Source: Dehalococcoidia bacterium
Lineage (GTDB): Bacteria; Chloroflexota; Dehalococcoidia; Dehalococcoidales; RBG-16-60-22
DNA length: 16,032 bases
Reading direction: 5' to 3'
Assembly: GCA_004375725.1 (NCBI GenBank)
Contig: SOKS01000153.1
Coordinates: forward strand, 1 to 16,032
Made by a program: the position numbers and the translations under genes. A model generated the notes under the pieces. The model saw only the letters and a program-made list of their open reading frames with translations. It was not told where the DNA came from and made no database searches. This document shows positions 1 through 6,956 of the stretch, one piece after another. Position 1 is the stretch's first letter, and each line of letters starts with the position of its first letter.

Positions 1-698
1 AACAGACCTTCTCTTTTCAAGCTCAGGTATTTTTCTTCTCCTATGATGACATGGTCGAGAACATCTATACCCATAATTTCCCCGGCTTCAGCCAGTCTCT
101 TGGTCAAGTTTAAATCATCTTCAGAAGCCTCCGGGTCGCCGGAGGGGTGGTTATGGGCAAAAATCACTGAAGCAGCACTGGCGGCAACCGCTTCTTTGAA
201 CACTTCTCTAGGATGGACAATGCTGCTATCCAGGCTGCCGACTGATATCTCAGCTACCCTGATGAGCCGGTTTCTGGTATCCAGCAGCAGTGCCAGAAAA
301 TATTCCTTCTTTTTTCCTTTCAGCCGACTGCGAACCAGCGCTACGACGTCCTCGGGTGTTTTGGCCGTTTCTCTCTTTCCGCTATCCTGATAGCCTTCAA
401 GCCGGCTGGTCAACTCAAAAGCGGCTCTTATCTGCGCGGCCTTGGCGAGGCCGATTCCCCTGACCTTGGACAGCTCTTCAAGTGAGGCATCGGCAATTCC
501 TTTGAGGCTGCCGAACTGGCTTAAAAGCCTCTGCGCGGTAACCATCACCGACTCGCCGGAGATGCCTCTGCCCAGAATAACCGCCAGAATCTCCTGAGCG
601 GAAAGTGCCTCAGCACCAAATTTCTGTAGCCGTTCTCTCGGTCGCTCCGAAACCGGTAAATCGTGGATGGTGAACGATTTTTTTATCTTGTTTTCCAC
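1..698 (-). CDS. radC: RadC family JAB/MPN-domain protein (3' end cut by window edge)
   Basis: RadC family protein, historically called a DNA repair protein although its biochemical role is unsettled. The reverse complement reads 232 codons without a stop, and the window ends just before the expected C-terminus (the family is about 225-230 aa). The N-terminus has the RadC signature SERPRERLQKFGAEALS (residues 17-33). A helix-hairpin-helix-like segment (ELSKVRGIGLAKA) follows at about 70. The metal-binding JAMM motif HNHPSGDPEASEDD starts at residue 182, with the partner Glu earlier in a RVAEIS segment. It starts 35 bases after the peptidase gene stops and is probably the last or a late gene of the nfi-prfB-peptidase unit. 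The GTG at 698 is the best-placed start I can find, but no good SD precedes it, so the start is uncertain; the family call is secure. Confidence 0.9.
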   Translation of the reverse strand, partial: MENKIKKSFTIHDLPVSERPRERLQKFGAEALSAQEILAVILGRGISGESVMVTAQRLLSQFGSLKGIADASLEELSKVRGIGLAKAAQIRAAFELTSRLEGYQDSGKRETAKTPEDVVALVRSRLKGKKKEYFLALLLDTRNRLIRVAEISVGSLDSSIVHPREVFKEAVAASAASVIFAHNHPSGDPEASEDDLNLTKRLAEAGEIMGIDVLDHVIIGEEKYLSLKREGL

Positions 699-733
699 AC
701 TACATCGCTTTGGATAAAAAGATGAAAACAGGC

Positions 734-1828
734 TTATCTCGTAATATAGCTGAGCCAGAGCCCATTTAAACCATCCATATCAAAGCCATATATTTTCTGC
801 AGGGCTTCATCATAGCCGCTTCCCTCACGGAAGGTGTTCAGCAGCTCAAGCATCTGACTCTGGCCATAATTATTAATTATAAAATCAAGCAGGCTGTAGC
901 TCTGGGCATAAGCGAGTATTGATTCTTCAGCGTAGGCAGAAAAGGGGCTGGAGAGGCTGCGCACCGTTATCAGTCTGTCTTCATTAATAGCCTGGACCAG
1001 CAGGTTAACAAATACCGGCTCCAGCGACCCTTCAGCATACATGGCGAGACCCTCATCAAGCCAGGTGGGCAAGTCATTATAGGGGTTGAATACCACCTGG
1101 TGGATTACCAGGTGCGTCAGCTCATGGGTCATCGCCCGCTTGCCCCAGTCAAGGCTATCCGGGGAAATGCCAATGGCAATGGTGCTGAACCTGGTATAGG
1201 CCACGCCTCCCGTCCATTCCTGGGGAAAAATCATGGCACCGAGCAGGTCTTCGGACTTGGCGTAAATATATATCTCAGCCGGATTTTCCAGTTCGGCACC
1301 GGTATAACTGGCCATACGTACCAGTGCCTGTTGGGCAGTATCCATTAGCTCTCGGGCGAAGGACTCGTCTCCGTTGTACCAGTACAGTGTTAGCAACCCC
1401 TCGCTCAGGCTGCGCCAGGGATAGTGAACATCATCGACCTGAACCACGGTCGGCTCGGTTTCTATTCTTTCGCCCCTGGCATCCTCAACCGTCCACCAGT
1501 AGCTCATGCGGCTGCCCGGTGGCATGCCACCAGTCTTTCTCATATCCCAGCTCCACTCCACCTCGACCAGAATCGCCGGTTTAAACTTGAGGGACACCTC
1601 GCTGATAACTTCAGCGTGACTCATCTGGTCGACGGTATAGTGCAGACGGATATCGGTAATATCGGTATCACCGGTCGCAGAGAGGCTGAAGTTGACCTTC
1701 ATCGGAAAATCAACTTCCACCCGACTCTCCAGAACCTGCAGCCCGTCAACAGCCCGAACTGCCGCCGGGCCTGGCAGGGCCAGGAATAAAATGGCAACCA
1801 GGATTAAAAGCACCGCCCTTTTTATCAT
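734..1828 (-). CDS. secreted gluzincin-like metallopeptidase (peptidase MA-like)
   Basis: Predicted exported zinc peptidase of 364 aa. Residues 1-26 form a typical signal peptide (positively charged MIKR, then a hydrophobic core ending near AVRAVDG). Residues 30-130 look like a beta-rich immunoglobulin-like or stalk domain. The catalytic part contains HELTH (235-239), with a downstream Glu in WLDEG (E259) as likely third zinc ligand. The HExxH-N19-E spacing and DEG motif fit the gluzincin peptidase MA-like family. The gene overlaps the prfB stop by ATGA (1825-1828), so translation is probably coupled to RF2 although no functional link is obvious. No lipobox Cys is seen, so the protein is either released or held by the uncleaved signal. 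Substrate unknown. Confidence 0.8.
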   Translation of the reverse strand: MIKRAVLLILVAILFLALPGPAAVRAVDGLQVLESRVEVDFPMKVNFSLSATGDTDITDIRLHYTVDQMSHAEVISEVSLKFKPAILVEVEWSWDMRKTGGMPPGSRMSYWWTVEDARGERIETEPTVVQVDDVHYPWRSLSEGLLTLYWYNGDESFARELMDTAQQALVRMASYTGAELENPAEIYIYAKSEDLLGAMIFPQEWTGGVAYTRFSTIAIGISPDSLDWGKRAMTHELTHLVIHQVVFNPYNDLPTWLDEGLAMYAEGSLEPVFVNLLVQAINEDRLITVRSLSSPFSAYAEESILAYAQSYSLLDFIINNYGQSQMLELLNTFREGSGYDEALQKIYGFDMDGLNGLWLSYITR

Positions 1829-2923
1829 TCTTCTCTCCCCAGACCAGAGCGGTGATAGGCCGCTAAAAAGCCGTCCAGTTCGCCATCAAGCACGGCATCA
1901 GGGTCGCCCGTCTGATAGTCGGTCCGGTGGTCTTTGACCATCTTGTATGGGTGCAGGACATAACTCCTGATCTGGTTTCCCCAGCCCGCGGCGATGCGTT
2001 TTCCTTTGAGCTTGGCTTTTTCCTCGGCACGCTTCTCCAGCTCCAGTTCCAGAATTCGCGACCGGAGGATTTTCATCGCGATCTCCTTGTTCCGGTACTG
2101 AGACCGTTCGCTCTGGCAGGTAACCACGAGCCCCGTGGGAAGGTGGGTCAATCTAACGGCGCTGCTTGTCTTCTGCATGTGCTGCCCGCCCGGTCCGCTT
2201 GACCGGAATGTCTCCACTTTCAAATCGTCGGGGCCGATTTCGATATCAACGTCCGCTTTGGCCTCCGGCATTATCTCCACCAGAGCGAACGAGGTATGCC
2301 GAGCGTGGTCGGCATCAAATGGGGACAGGCGGACCAGCCGATGAACACCGTGCTCCGCTTTTAAGTAGCCATAAGCATAGTCGCCGACAACCTCAATGAG
2401 CACGCTCTTCATTCCGGCTTCCTCCCCCTGCGTACTCTCCAGAATCTCCGCCTGGTAGCCGTGACGCTCGGCCCACCGAAGGTACATCCTCATCAACATC
2501 TCCGCCCAGTCCTGAGACTCGGTGCCCCCAGCGCCAGCATGAACCGTCAGAATAGCATTGCGCCCATCATATTCACCGCTGAAAGCAAGCTGGAACTCGA
2601 GCTTACCGAGAGCCGCCTCAACCTTCTCTGTCTCCAACTGTATTTCCACTTGAAGTGATTCATCCTCTTCCGTCAAATGAGCTAATTCCGTCAGGTCAGC
2701 CACCATTTTTTCCATTCCCCGCCACTGCTCCACCGTCTTCTTCTGCTCCGCCAGACGACGCATTGTATCCTGCGCCTTAGTCTGGTCAAGCCAAAAGTCC
2801 GGCTTTGCCGATGTTATCTCTAACTTGCCGATTTCCATTTCCCTGCCAGCAATGTCAAAGATGCACCAGTGCCATAGAAATTCGAGCCCGCATGTCTTCC
2901 AGCTTATTCAGCAATTCCTGCAT
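1825..2923 (-). CDS. prfB: peptide chain release factor 2 (programmed +1 frameshift)
   Basis: RF2 terminates translation at UGA and UAA codons. The gene is in two frames: ATG at 2923 opens 22 codons ending in CTT followed by an in-frame TGA (2857-2855). Skipping one T continues the reading as GAC ATT GCT GGC and on for 343 codons to the stop at 1825. The joined product is 365 aa, the length of E. coli RF2. Diagnostic motifs are the stop-codon-recognising SPF tripeptide (about residue 200) in RLVRLSPFDADHARHTSFA and the GGQ peptidyl-tRNA hydrolysis loop (about 245) in SSGPGGQHMQKTSSAV. Most RF2 proteins have Ala where this one has Pro just before GGQ. It lies 40 bases downstream of nfi and overlaps the peptidase start by four bases. 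An annotation beginning at the internal ATG (2838) would lose the first 28 residues. Confidence 0.95.
2854..2869 (-). promoter_or_regulatory. RF2 +1 programmed frameshift site (CTT TGA C)
   Basis: On the - strand the bases read CTGGTG CAT CTT TGA C. The slippery CTT, the in-frame TGA and the following C match the classic prfB site exactly. The hexamer three bases upstream of CTT, AGGGGG in E. coli, is here only the weak SD-like CTGGTG. When RF2 is scarce the ribosome pauses at TGA and slips +1, giving autoregulation. The same 365-aa RF2 emerges only if the shift occurs. Confidence 0.93.
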
Positions 2924-2963
2924 GTATCCTACCCTTATTATCGAAACAGTTTACCCTGAAAGC

Positions 2964-3659
2964 TCATTCATGAGCAGGTACGCATTCTTTTTGCTTCAGA
3001 TTTCCGCCGGCAGCCAGATGGGCAAACCGCAGCGGCTCCGGAATACGATAGCCACGGCAGCACGCCAGCACCCATTGTACGGCCGTATCAAGGTCTACCT
3101 TGTGGCCAATGGAGATGTAGAGCGGGCTTGCATCCGCTTTCGTGCGCAGGACGGCCCCGATTAATTCACCATTAGCCACCAGTTCGGCCGAGCTGCCCGG
3201 TTCGCTAGCCGGCGCCTCGTGTCTGCCACACAGTCGCGATTTAGCGCAGCCTATGGCTGGTGTGTCCAGAAGGAGCCCCAGGTGGGAGGCCAGGCCAAGA
3301 CGACGGGGATGGGCCAGCCCCTGACCGTCCACCAGAATAAGGTCGGGCGTTACCGTCAGCTTCTCGCAGGCGGCCAGAACCAGCGGCGACTCCCGGAAAG
3401 AAAGGAGGCCCGGAATGTACGGGAAGGCCAGTTTCTCATTTACCGTTTTCACCTCCACCATCTTTAATGCCGGGTAATCCATGACGACCGCCGCCCCGGT
3501 AGCCATGCCCCGGGCACGGTTGACGGATATATCAACGCCGGCAATAAAACGGGGCTCACCGACTTCGCTGATTCGGGAAACTCTGGCGGCCAGTTCTCGC
3601 TGGATGTTCAAAGCCTGCGGAATACTGACCTGCCAGCCGTGCAGATTATGCACTTCCAT
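2964..3659 (-). CDS. nfi: endonuclease V (deoxyinosine 3' endonuclease)
   Basis: Endonuclease V cleaves the second phosphodiester bond 3' of deoxyinosine, starting repair of deaminated adenine. With the start at ATG 3659 the protein is 231 aa and lines up from its first residue with the Thermotoga maritima enzyme as I recall it (MEVHNLHGW against MDYRQLHRW). Catalytic residues visible are D43 in AGVDIS, E90 in PYIPGLLSFRE (with the strand-separating wedge PYIPG) and D111 in VDGQGLAHPRRLG; the conserved RTK and RIPEPLRFAH segments follow. A TTG at 3695 would extend the frame by 12 codons, but it overlaps the -35 box of the promoter and has no SD, so I reject it. First gene of the leftward nfi-prfB-peptidase-radC group. 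Confidence 0.93.
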   Translation of the reverse strand: MEVHNLHGWQVSIPQALNIQRELAARVSRISEVGEPRFIAGVDISVNRARGMATGAAVVMDYPALKMVEVKTVNEKLAFPYIPGLLSFRESPLVLAACEKLTVTPDLILVDGQGLAHPRRLGLASHLGLLLDTPAIGCAKSRLCGRHEAPASEPGSSAELVANGELIGAVLRTKADASPLYISIGHKVDLDTAVQWVLACCRGYRIPEPLRFAHLAAGGNLKQKECVPAHE

Positions 3660-3666
3660 ATCACGA

Positions 3667-3695
3667 ATTATAACTTCAATAGCGTTATCTGGCAA
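3667..3695 (-). promoter_or_regulatory. sigma70-type promoter of nfi, apparently leaderless
   Basis: On the - strand: TTGCCA (3695-3690), a 17-base spacer, then a perfect TATAAT (3672-3667). Only seven bases separate the -10 box from the nfi ATG at 3659, so transcription should start at or next to the A of the start codon. No SD is present. It is back to back with the rpsP promoter. Confidence 0.7.
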
Positions 3696-3713
3696 CTTAT
3701 TTTCCCAGTGCCA

Positions 3714-3743
3714 TTGACAGGTGCTAAACTAATAGTGCATAAT
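3714..3743 (+). promoter_or_regulatory. sigma70-type promoter of the rpsP cluster
   Basis: A perfect -35 TTGACA (3714-3719), an 18-base spacer and -10 CATAAT (3738-3743, five of six consensus bases). The start point would be near 3750, giving a leader of about 15 bases before the rpsP ATG. Confidence 0.68.
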
Positions 3744-3764
3744 AATTATTTAGAAGTTAGAAAT

Positions 3765-4040
3765 ATGGTAAAAATCAGACTACGCCGCACCGGAGCCAAG
3801 GGCAAGCCAAACTACAGGCTGGTGGTTGCTGACTCCCGCTCACCTCGTGATGGAGCCTTCATTGACATTATCGGTCATTTTAATCCCCTCACCGACCCGG
3901 AAACCGTGGTTATCAATGAAGAAAAAGCACGCCACTGGTTAAGCAAAGGCGCCCAGCCGACAGATACTGCCGCCAGGCTACTGAGCAAGGCCGGTATTTT
4001 GCCAAAAACCAATACTAGTAAGGAGAACCCCAAATCATGA
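3765..4040 (+). CDS. rpsP: 30S ribosomal protein bS16
   Basis: Ribosomal protein S16, a 16S rRNA-binding protein needed for assembly of the small subunit. The product is 91 aa, the normal length, starting MVKIRLRRTGAKGKPNYRLV with the typical VVADSRSPRDGAFIDIIGHFNP stretch, which together identify the family. ATG 3765 is chosen because it begins exactly at the conserved N-terminus and lies just behind the promoter; an upstream in-frame extension to 3639 would run through the promoter. The SD is weak (TTAGAAGTTAG). The stop overlaps the next start (ATGA at 4037-4040), so translation with the KH gene is coupled. The order rpsP-KH-rimM is the usual one, but trmD and rplS, which often follow, are absent. 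Confidence 0.97.
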   Translation: MVKIRLRRTGAKGKPNYRLVVADSRSPRDGAFIDIIGHFNPLTDPETVVINEEKARHWLSKGAQPTDTAARLLSKAGILPKTNTSKENPKS

Positions 4041-4405
4041 GTGAAGCCGAGGAGCAAGAAAAGCCCGAAACCATGGATGAACCCGAGGAGCAAGAAAAGC
4101 CCGAAACCATGGATGAACCCGAGGAGCAAGCAGAGCCCCAAACCATGAGTGAACCTGTCATACAAGGAGCAGACATGAAAGAACTCATCGAATACATCGC
4201 CAAATCAATCGTTGATGCACCGGATGATGTGAAAGTTGATGAGGAAACTGACGAAGAAGGCCTGACCACACTGAAATTGCAGGTCGCCGATGAGGATAAG
4301 GGAAGAGTCATTGGCAAGCAGGGCCGAATCGCTGAAGCCATGCGTGCCCTGCTCAGGGTAAAAGCCGCCAAGGCTTCTGTCCGGGTTAGACTTGAGATTG
4401 TCTGA
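4037..4405 (+). CDS. khpA: KhpA-type KH-domain RNA-binding protein with repeat-bearing N-terminal extension
   Basis: Small single KH-domain RNA-binding protein, the YlqC/KhpA type usually found between rpsP and rimM; in Gram-positives KhpA pairs with KhpB/Jag. The KH core spans about residues 47-122, with the RNA-contacting loop GKQG at 93-96 (DKGRVIGKQGRIAEAMRALL). Residues 1-46 are an extra, acidic, Pro/Glu-rich stretch built from three 12-residue copies of EEQEKPETMDEP or a variant, not normal for the family (usually about 75-80 aa). Two starts are plausible: ATG 4037, four bases overlapping rpsP, with AAGGAG 11 bases upstream; and ATG 4175, preceded by AAGGAG at a 5-base distance, giving a standard 76-aa protein. 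I give the long form because its frame is intact and it is coupled to rpsP; both may be made. Confidence 0.85.
   Translation: MSEAEEQEKPETMDEPEEQEKPETMDEPEEQAEPQTMSEPVIQGADMKELIEYIAKSIVDAPDDVKVDEETDEEGLTTLKLQVADEDKGRVIGKQGRIAEAMRALLRVKAAKASVRVRLEIV
4049..4156 (+). repeat. three tandem 36-bp in-frame repeats
   Basis: Units lie at 4049-4084, 4085-4120 and 4121-4156. The first two are identical over 36 bases and the third differs at six positions. The first twelve coding bases (ATG AGT GAA GCC) also resemble the end of unit 3 (ATG AGT GAA CCT), so in another phase there are about 3.3 units, each containing an in-frame ATG. The multiple of three keeps the KH frame open whatever the copy number. 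Confidence 0.95.
4164..4177 (+). promoter_or_regulatory. internal ribosome binding site and start in the KH gene
   Basis: AAGGAG at 4164-4169 is followed after five bases by ATG (4175-4177), in frame and exactly at the usual KhpA N-terminus MKELIEYIAKS. The spacing is better than that of the upstream start (AAGGAG 4020-4025, 11 bases to ATG 4037). Confidence 0.65.
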
Positions 4406-4964
4406 TATTACCCCACTTAGAAATACAGAATCAGGAACCGAATCGCCCGATTTGGACTTTATCACCATAGGACGTATTGTCGCTCCGTGGGGAGTCAAGG
4501 GCAACGTAAAGGTCCAGATAGAAACTGATTTCCCCCAGCGGTTTTCCCCTGGCGAAGAAGTATTTATCGACGGTACGCCTGTGACCATTGCTGATGTGTC
4601 ATGGCACCGCGACCGGCCAATACTGAAGCTCAGCGCCATAGACTGTGTTGAAGACGCCCAACAACTACGAGGCAAGTCCCTAGAGATACCACAAAGCCAG
4701 GCTCAACCGTTGCCGGAAGACCATTACTACCATTTTCAGCTCATTGGGCTGGAGGTAAGGACTACCGGTGGCGAGCATCTGGGCGAGGTCAGGGAAATCC
4801 TGACTGGTAAGAGCAACGATACCTACGTGGTACAGGGCACAGAAGGTGAAACTCTTATCCCCGCCATTGAAGATGTGGTCAAGTCAGTGAATTTAGAGCG
4901 TGGCTTTATAGAAATCGAACCCATCGCGGGACTCCTGGAACTGAACCGGAAAAAGACTGATTAG
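4392..4964 (+). CDS. rimM: 16S rRNA processing/ribosome maturation factor RimM
   Basis: RimM binds the 30S subunit, notably near S19 and the 16S 3' domain, and assists late maturation. The product is up to 190 aa. The N-terminal beta-barrel starts at DFITIGRIVAPWGVKGNVKV (about residue 22) and a C-terminal PRC barrel spans about 107-185 (YYHFQLIGLEVRTTGGEHLG, then TLIPAIEDVVKSVNLE). No ATG precedes the conserved region. TTG codons at 4392, 4398 and 4452 are the options; the first overlaps the KH stop by 14 bases and implies coupling, the third would give a more typical N-terminus. None has a strong SD, so the start is unsure. It ends only seven bases from the convergent atpC stop. Confidence 0.93.
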   Translation: MRLSDITPLRNTESGTESPDLDFITIGRIVAPWGVKGNVKVQIETDFPQRFSPGEEVFIDGTPVTIADVSWHRDRPILKLSAIDCVEDAQQLRGKSLEIPQSQAQPLPEDHYYHFQLIGLEVRTTGGEHLGEVREILTGKSNDTYVVQGTEGETLIPAIEDVVKSVNLERGFIEIEPIAGLLELNRKKTD

Positions 4965-4971
4965 CTTTCTG

Positions 4972-5397
4972 CTACCTTTTTGTTTTTCTTCTCTGCGCCA
5001 TCTCCGCCACCCTCAGGCGCACCAGTGAACGACGGAGCGCCGCCTCCGCCCTGGCACCATCAATACCAAGTTCACGCTGTTGGGATAGCCTTTCTTTAGC
5101 GCGTTTCCTGGCCGCCTCCGCCCGCTCCACATCGATTTCGTCCACCCTCTCAGCAGCATCGGCCAGAACCACTACCCGGTCGGGACGTACTTCAAGGAAG
5201 CCGCCGGATATCGCCAGCGATACTTCCTCGCCGCCTTTTTTTATCCGCAGCTCGCCGGGCAGCAATGTGGTCATCAATGGGGTATGGTGTGGTAATATCC
5301 CGAGTTGGCCTTCATACCCAGGAGCCACCACCATGTCCACATCATCGGCATAGACCATTCGCTCTGCGGTTACAATATCAAGTCTGATACCCGGCAT
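4972..5397 (-). CDS. atpC: ATP synthase F1 subunit epsilon
   Basis: Epsilon is part of the central rotor stalk and can inhibit ATP hydrolysis. The product is 141 aa, normal length. The N-terminal beta-sandwich shows the typical PGIRLDIVTAERMVYADDVD, APGYEGQLGILPHHTPLMT and AISGGFLEVRPDRVVVLADAAERV segments. The C-terminal two-helix part (about 90-135, DVERAEAARKRAKERLSQ) is present, so the autoinhibitory arm is potentially complete. ATG 5397 lies 18 bases after atpD ends, with GAGG upstream. Last gene of the operon, convergent with rimM. Confidence 0.96.
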   Translation of the reverse strand: MPGIRLDIVTAERMVYADDVDMVVAPGYEGQLGILPHHTPLMTTLLPGELRIKKGGEEVSLAISGGFLEVRPDRVVVLADAAERVDEIDVERAEAARKRAKERLSQQRELGIDGARAEAALRRSLVRLRVAEMAQRRKTKR

Positions 5398-5415
5398 CGC
5401 CTACTTCCTCACCTG

Positions 5416-6942
5416 TTAAGCCTCTTTTTTTAGCTTCGACTCATCCTTTTCGGCTGTCTCTGGCACCTCTTCTTCGCCTTCTTTCCCCACCAGTACCTCC
5501 GCTTCCTCAACTTTTTCCGCTGGCTCTTCTTTTTCTTCCCTCTCCTCGCCACTGACACTTATCGTTTTTGCCTGCTTTACCACCTCGTCAATAGTGCCCA
5601 CCATGTAAAATGCCTGCTCCGGCAGGTCGTCATACTTGCCATCAAGTATCTCCCTGAAACCGCGCACTGTTTCCGGTATTGGCACATACTTGCCCTCCCT
5701 GCCCGTGAACACCTCGGTGACAAACATCGGCTGCGATAGAAAGCGCTGGATACGCCGTGCCCTACCCACGCTCAGCTTATCCTCCTCGCTGAGCTCCTCA
5801 ATACCGAGTATGGCGATGATATCCTGGAGGTCCTTGTAACGCTGCAGCACCTGCTGCACCTCGCGGGCAACCCGATAGTGCTCATCGCCAACCACGTCCG
5901 GCGTCAGGATGCGGGAGGTTGAGGTCAAAGGGTCTACGGCGGGATACAGTCCCTGCTCGGCAATCGATCTCTCCAGTGCAATCACCGCGTCAAGGTGACC
6001 AAATGTAGCCACCACTCCCGGGTCAGTGTAGTCATCCGCCGGAACATAGATAGCCTGGAAAGAGGTAATTGAGCCGTTTCTGGTGGAGGTAATCCTTTCC
6101 TCCAGCTCACCCATTTCCGTGGCCAGGGTCGGCTGGTAGCCCACGGCCGAAGGCATACGCCCCAGCAGTGCGGAAACTTCCATACCCGCCAGGGTATACC
6201 GATAAATATTATCGATAAAGAGCAGTACATCCTGATTTTCAACGTCGCGGAAATATTCCGCCATGGTCAGCCCGGTAAGTCCAACGCGCAGTCGAACGCC
6301 CGGGGGCTCATTCATCTGCCCGAAGACGAGCACTGTTTTGTCAATAACACCCGATTCTTTCATCTCGTACCACAGGTCGTTGCCCTCACGCGACCGCTCA
6401 CCAATGCCGGTGAACACGGAAAAGCCGCCGTGCACCGTGGCAATGTTGCGTATCAGCTCCATGATAATGACCGTTTTACCCACTCCGGCACCACCATAAG
6501 CACCGATTTTACCACCCTTGGTAAACGGCGTGATAAGGTCAATCACCTTTAACCCTGTTTCCAGCATCTCGGTGCTGGTTAACTGTTCCTCAAGTGACGG
6601 TGGTGGGCGGTGGATTGCCCAGTGTTCCTTCGCCTTTACCGCACCAAGATTGTCCAGAGGCTCGCCCATGACATCAAACAGGCGCCCCAATGTAGCCTTG
6701 CCTACCGGTACCATGAGCGCTGCCCCGGTATCTACCACCTCGGCGCCACGCCCCAGACCGTCGGTAGGTGAGAGCGCCAGACATCTGACCCGGTTATTGC
6801 CCATATGCTCCTGGACTTCAAGCACCACCTTGCTGCCATCGGCATCAATCTCAAGCGCATTATAAAGTGCCGGCAATTTATCGGGTGGGAATTCAACATC
6901 AACCACCGTTCCAATTACCTGCGTCACTTTGCCTTTTGCCAT
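5416..6942 (-). CDS. atpD: ATP synthase F1 subunit beta with charged C-terminal extension
   Basis: Catalytic subunit of F1. The Walker A loop GGAGVGKT is at 150-157, the catalytic Glu in GERSREGNDL is E182, Walker B DVLLFIDN is at 238-245, and the lever motif EELSEED (382-388) replaces the usual DELSEED. All essential residues are present. Several normally near-invariant stretches vary, for example FIDNIYRYTLAGMEVS and DPGVVATFGHLDAVIALERS. The protein is 508 aa, roughly 40 longer than usual: after the normal C-terminus (VVKQAKTISV, about 463) comes a Glu/Lys-rich tail to 508 (GEEREEKEEPAEKVEEAEV and on). ATG 6942 has AGGAGG five bases upstream, directly behind the atpG stop. Confidence 0.97.
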   Translation of the reverse strand: MAKGKVTQVIGTVVDVEFPPDKLPALYNALEIDADGSKVVLEVQEHMGNNRVRCLALSPTDGLGRGAEVVDTGAALMVPVGKATLGRLFDVMGEPLDNLGAVKAKEHWAIHRPPPSLEEQLTSTEMLETGLKVIDLITPFTKGGKIGAYGGAGVGKTVIIMELIRNIATVHGGFSVFTGIGERSREGNDLWYEMKESGVIDKTVLVFGQMNEPPGVRLRVGLTGLTMAEYFRDVENQDVLLFIDNIYRYTLAGMEVSALLGRMPSAVGYQPTLATEMGELEERITSTRNGSITSFQAIYVPADDYTDPGVVATFGHLDAVIALERSIAEQGLYPAVDPLTSTSRILTPDVVGDEHYRVAREVQQVLQRYKDLQDIIAILGIEELSEEDKLSVGRARRIQRFLSQPMFVTEVFTGREGKYVPIPETVRGFREILDGKYDDLPEQAFYMVGTIDEVVKQAKTISVSGEEREEKEEPAEKVEEAEVLVGKEGEEEVPETAEKDESKLKKEA

Positions 6943-6956
6943 TGTAACCTCCTCGG

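Noticed and set aside
3660..3695. Longer nfi reading from TTG 3695
   Set aside because: It would overlap the promoter, has no SD, and the family alignment begins at ATG 3659.
3875..4165. - strand open frame with repeated LLGFIHGFGLF units, looking like a membrane repeat protein
   Set aside because: It is the reverse reading of the KH gene's 36-bp repeats, with no SD or promoter.
4963..4994. Possible bidirectional terminator between rimM and atpC
   Set aside because: Only four base pairs in the stem; too weak to list as a terminator.
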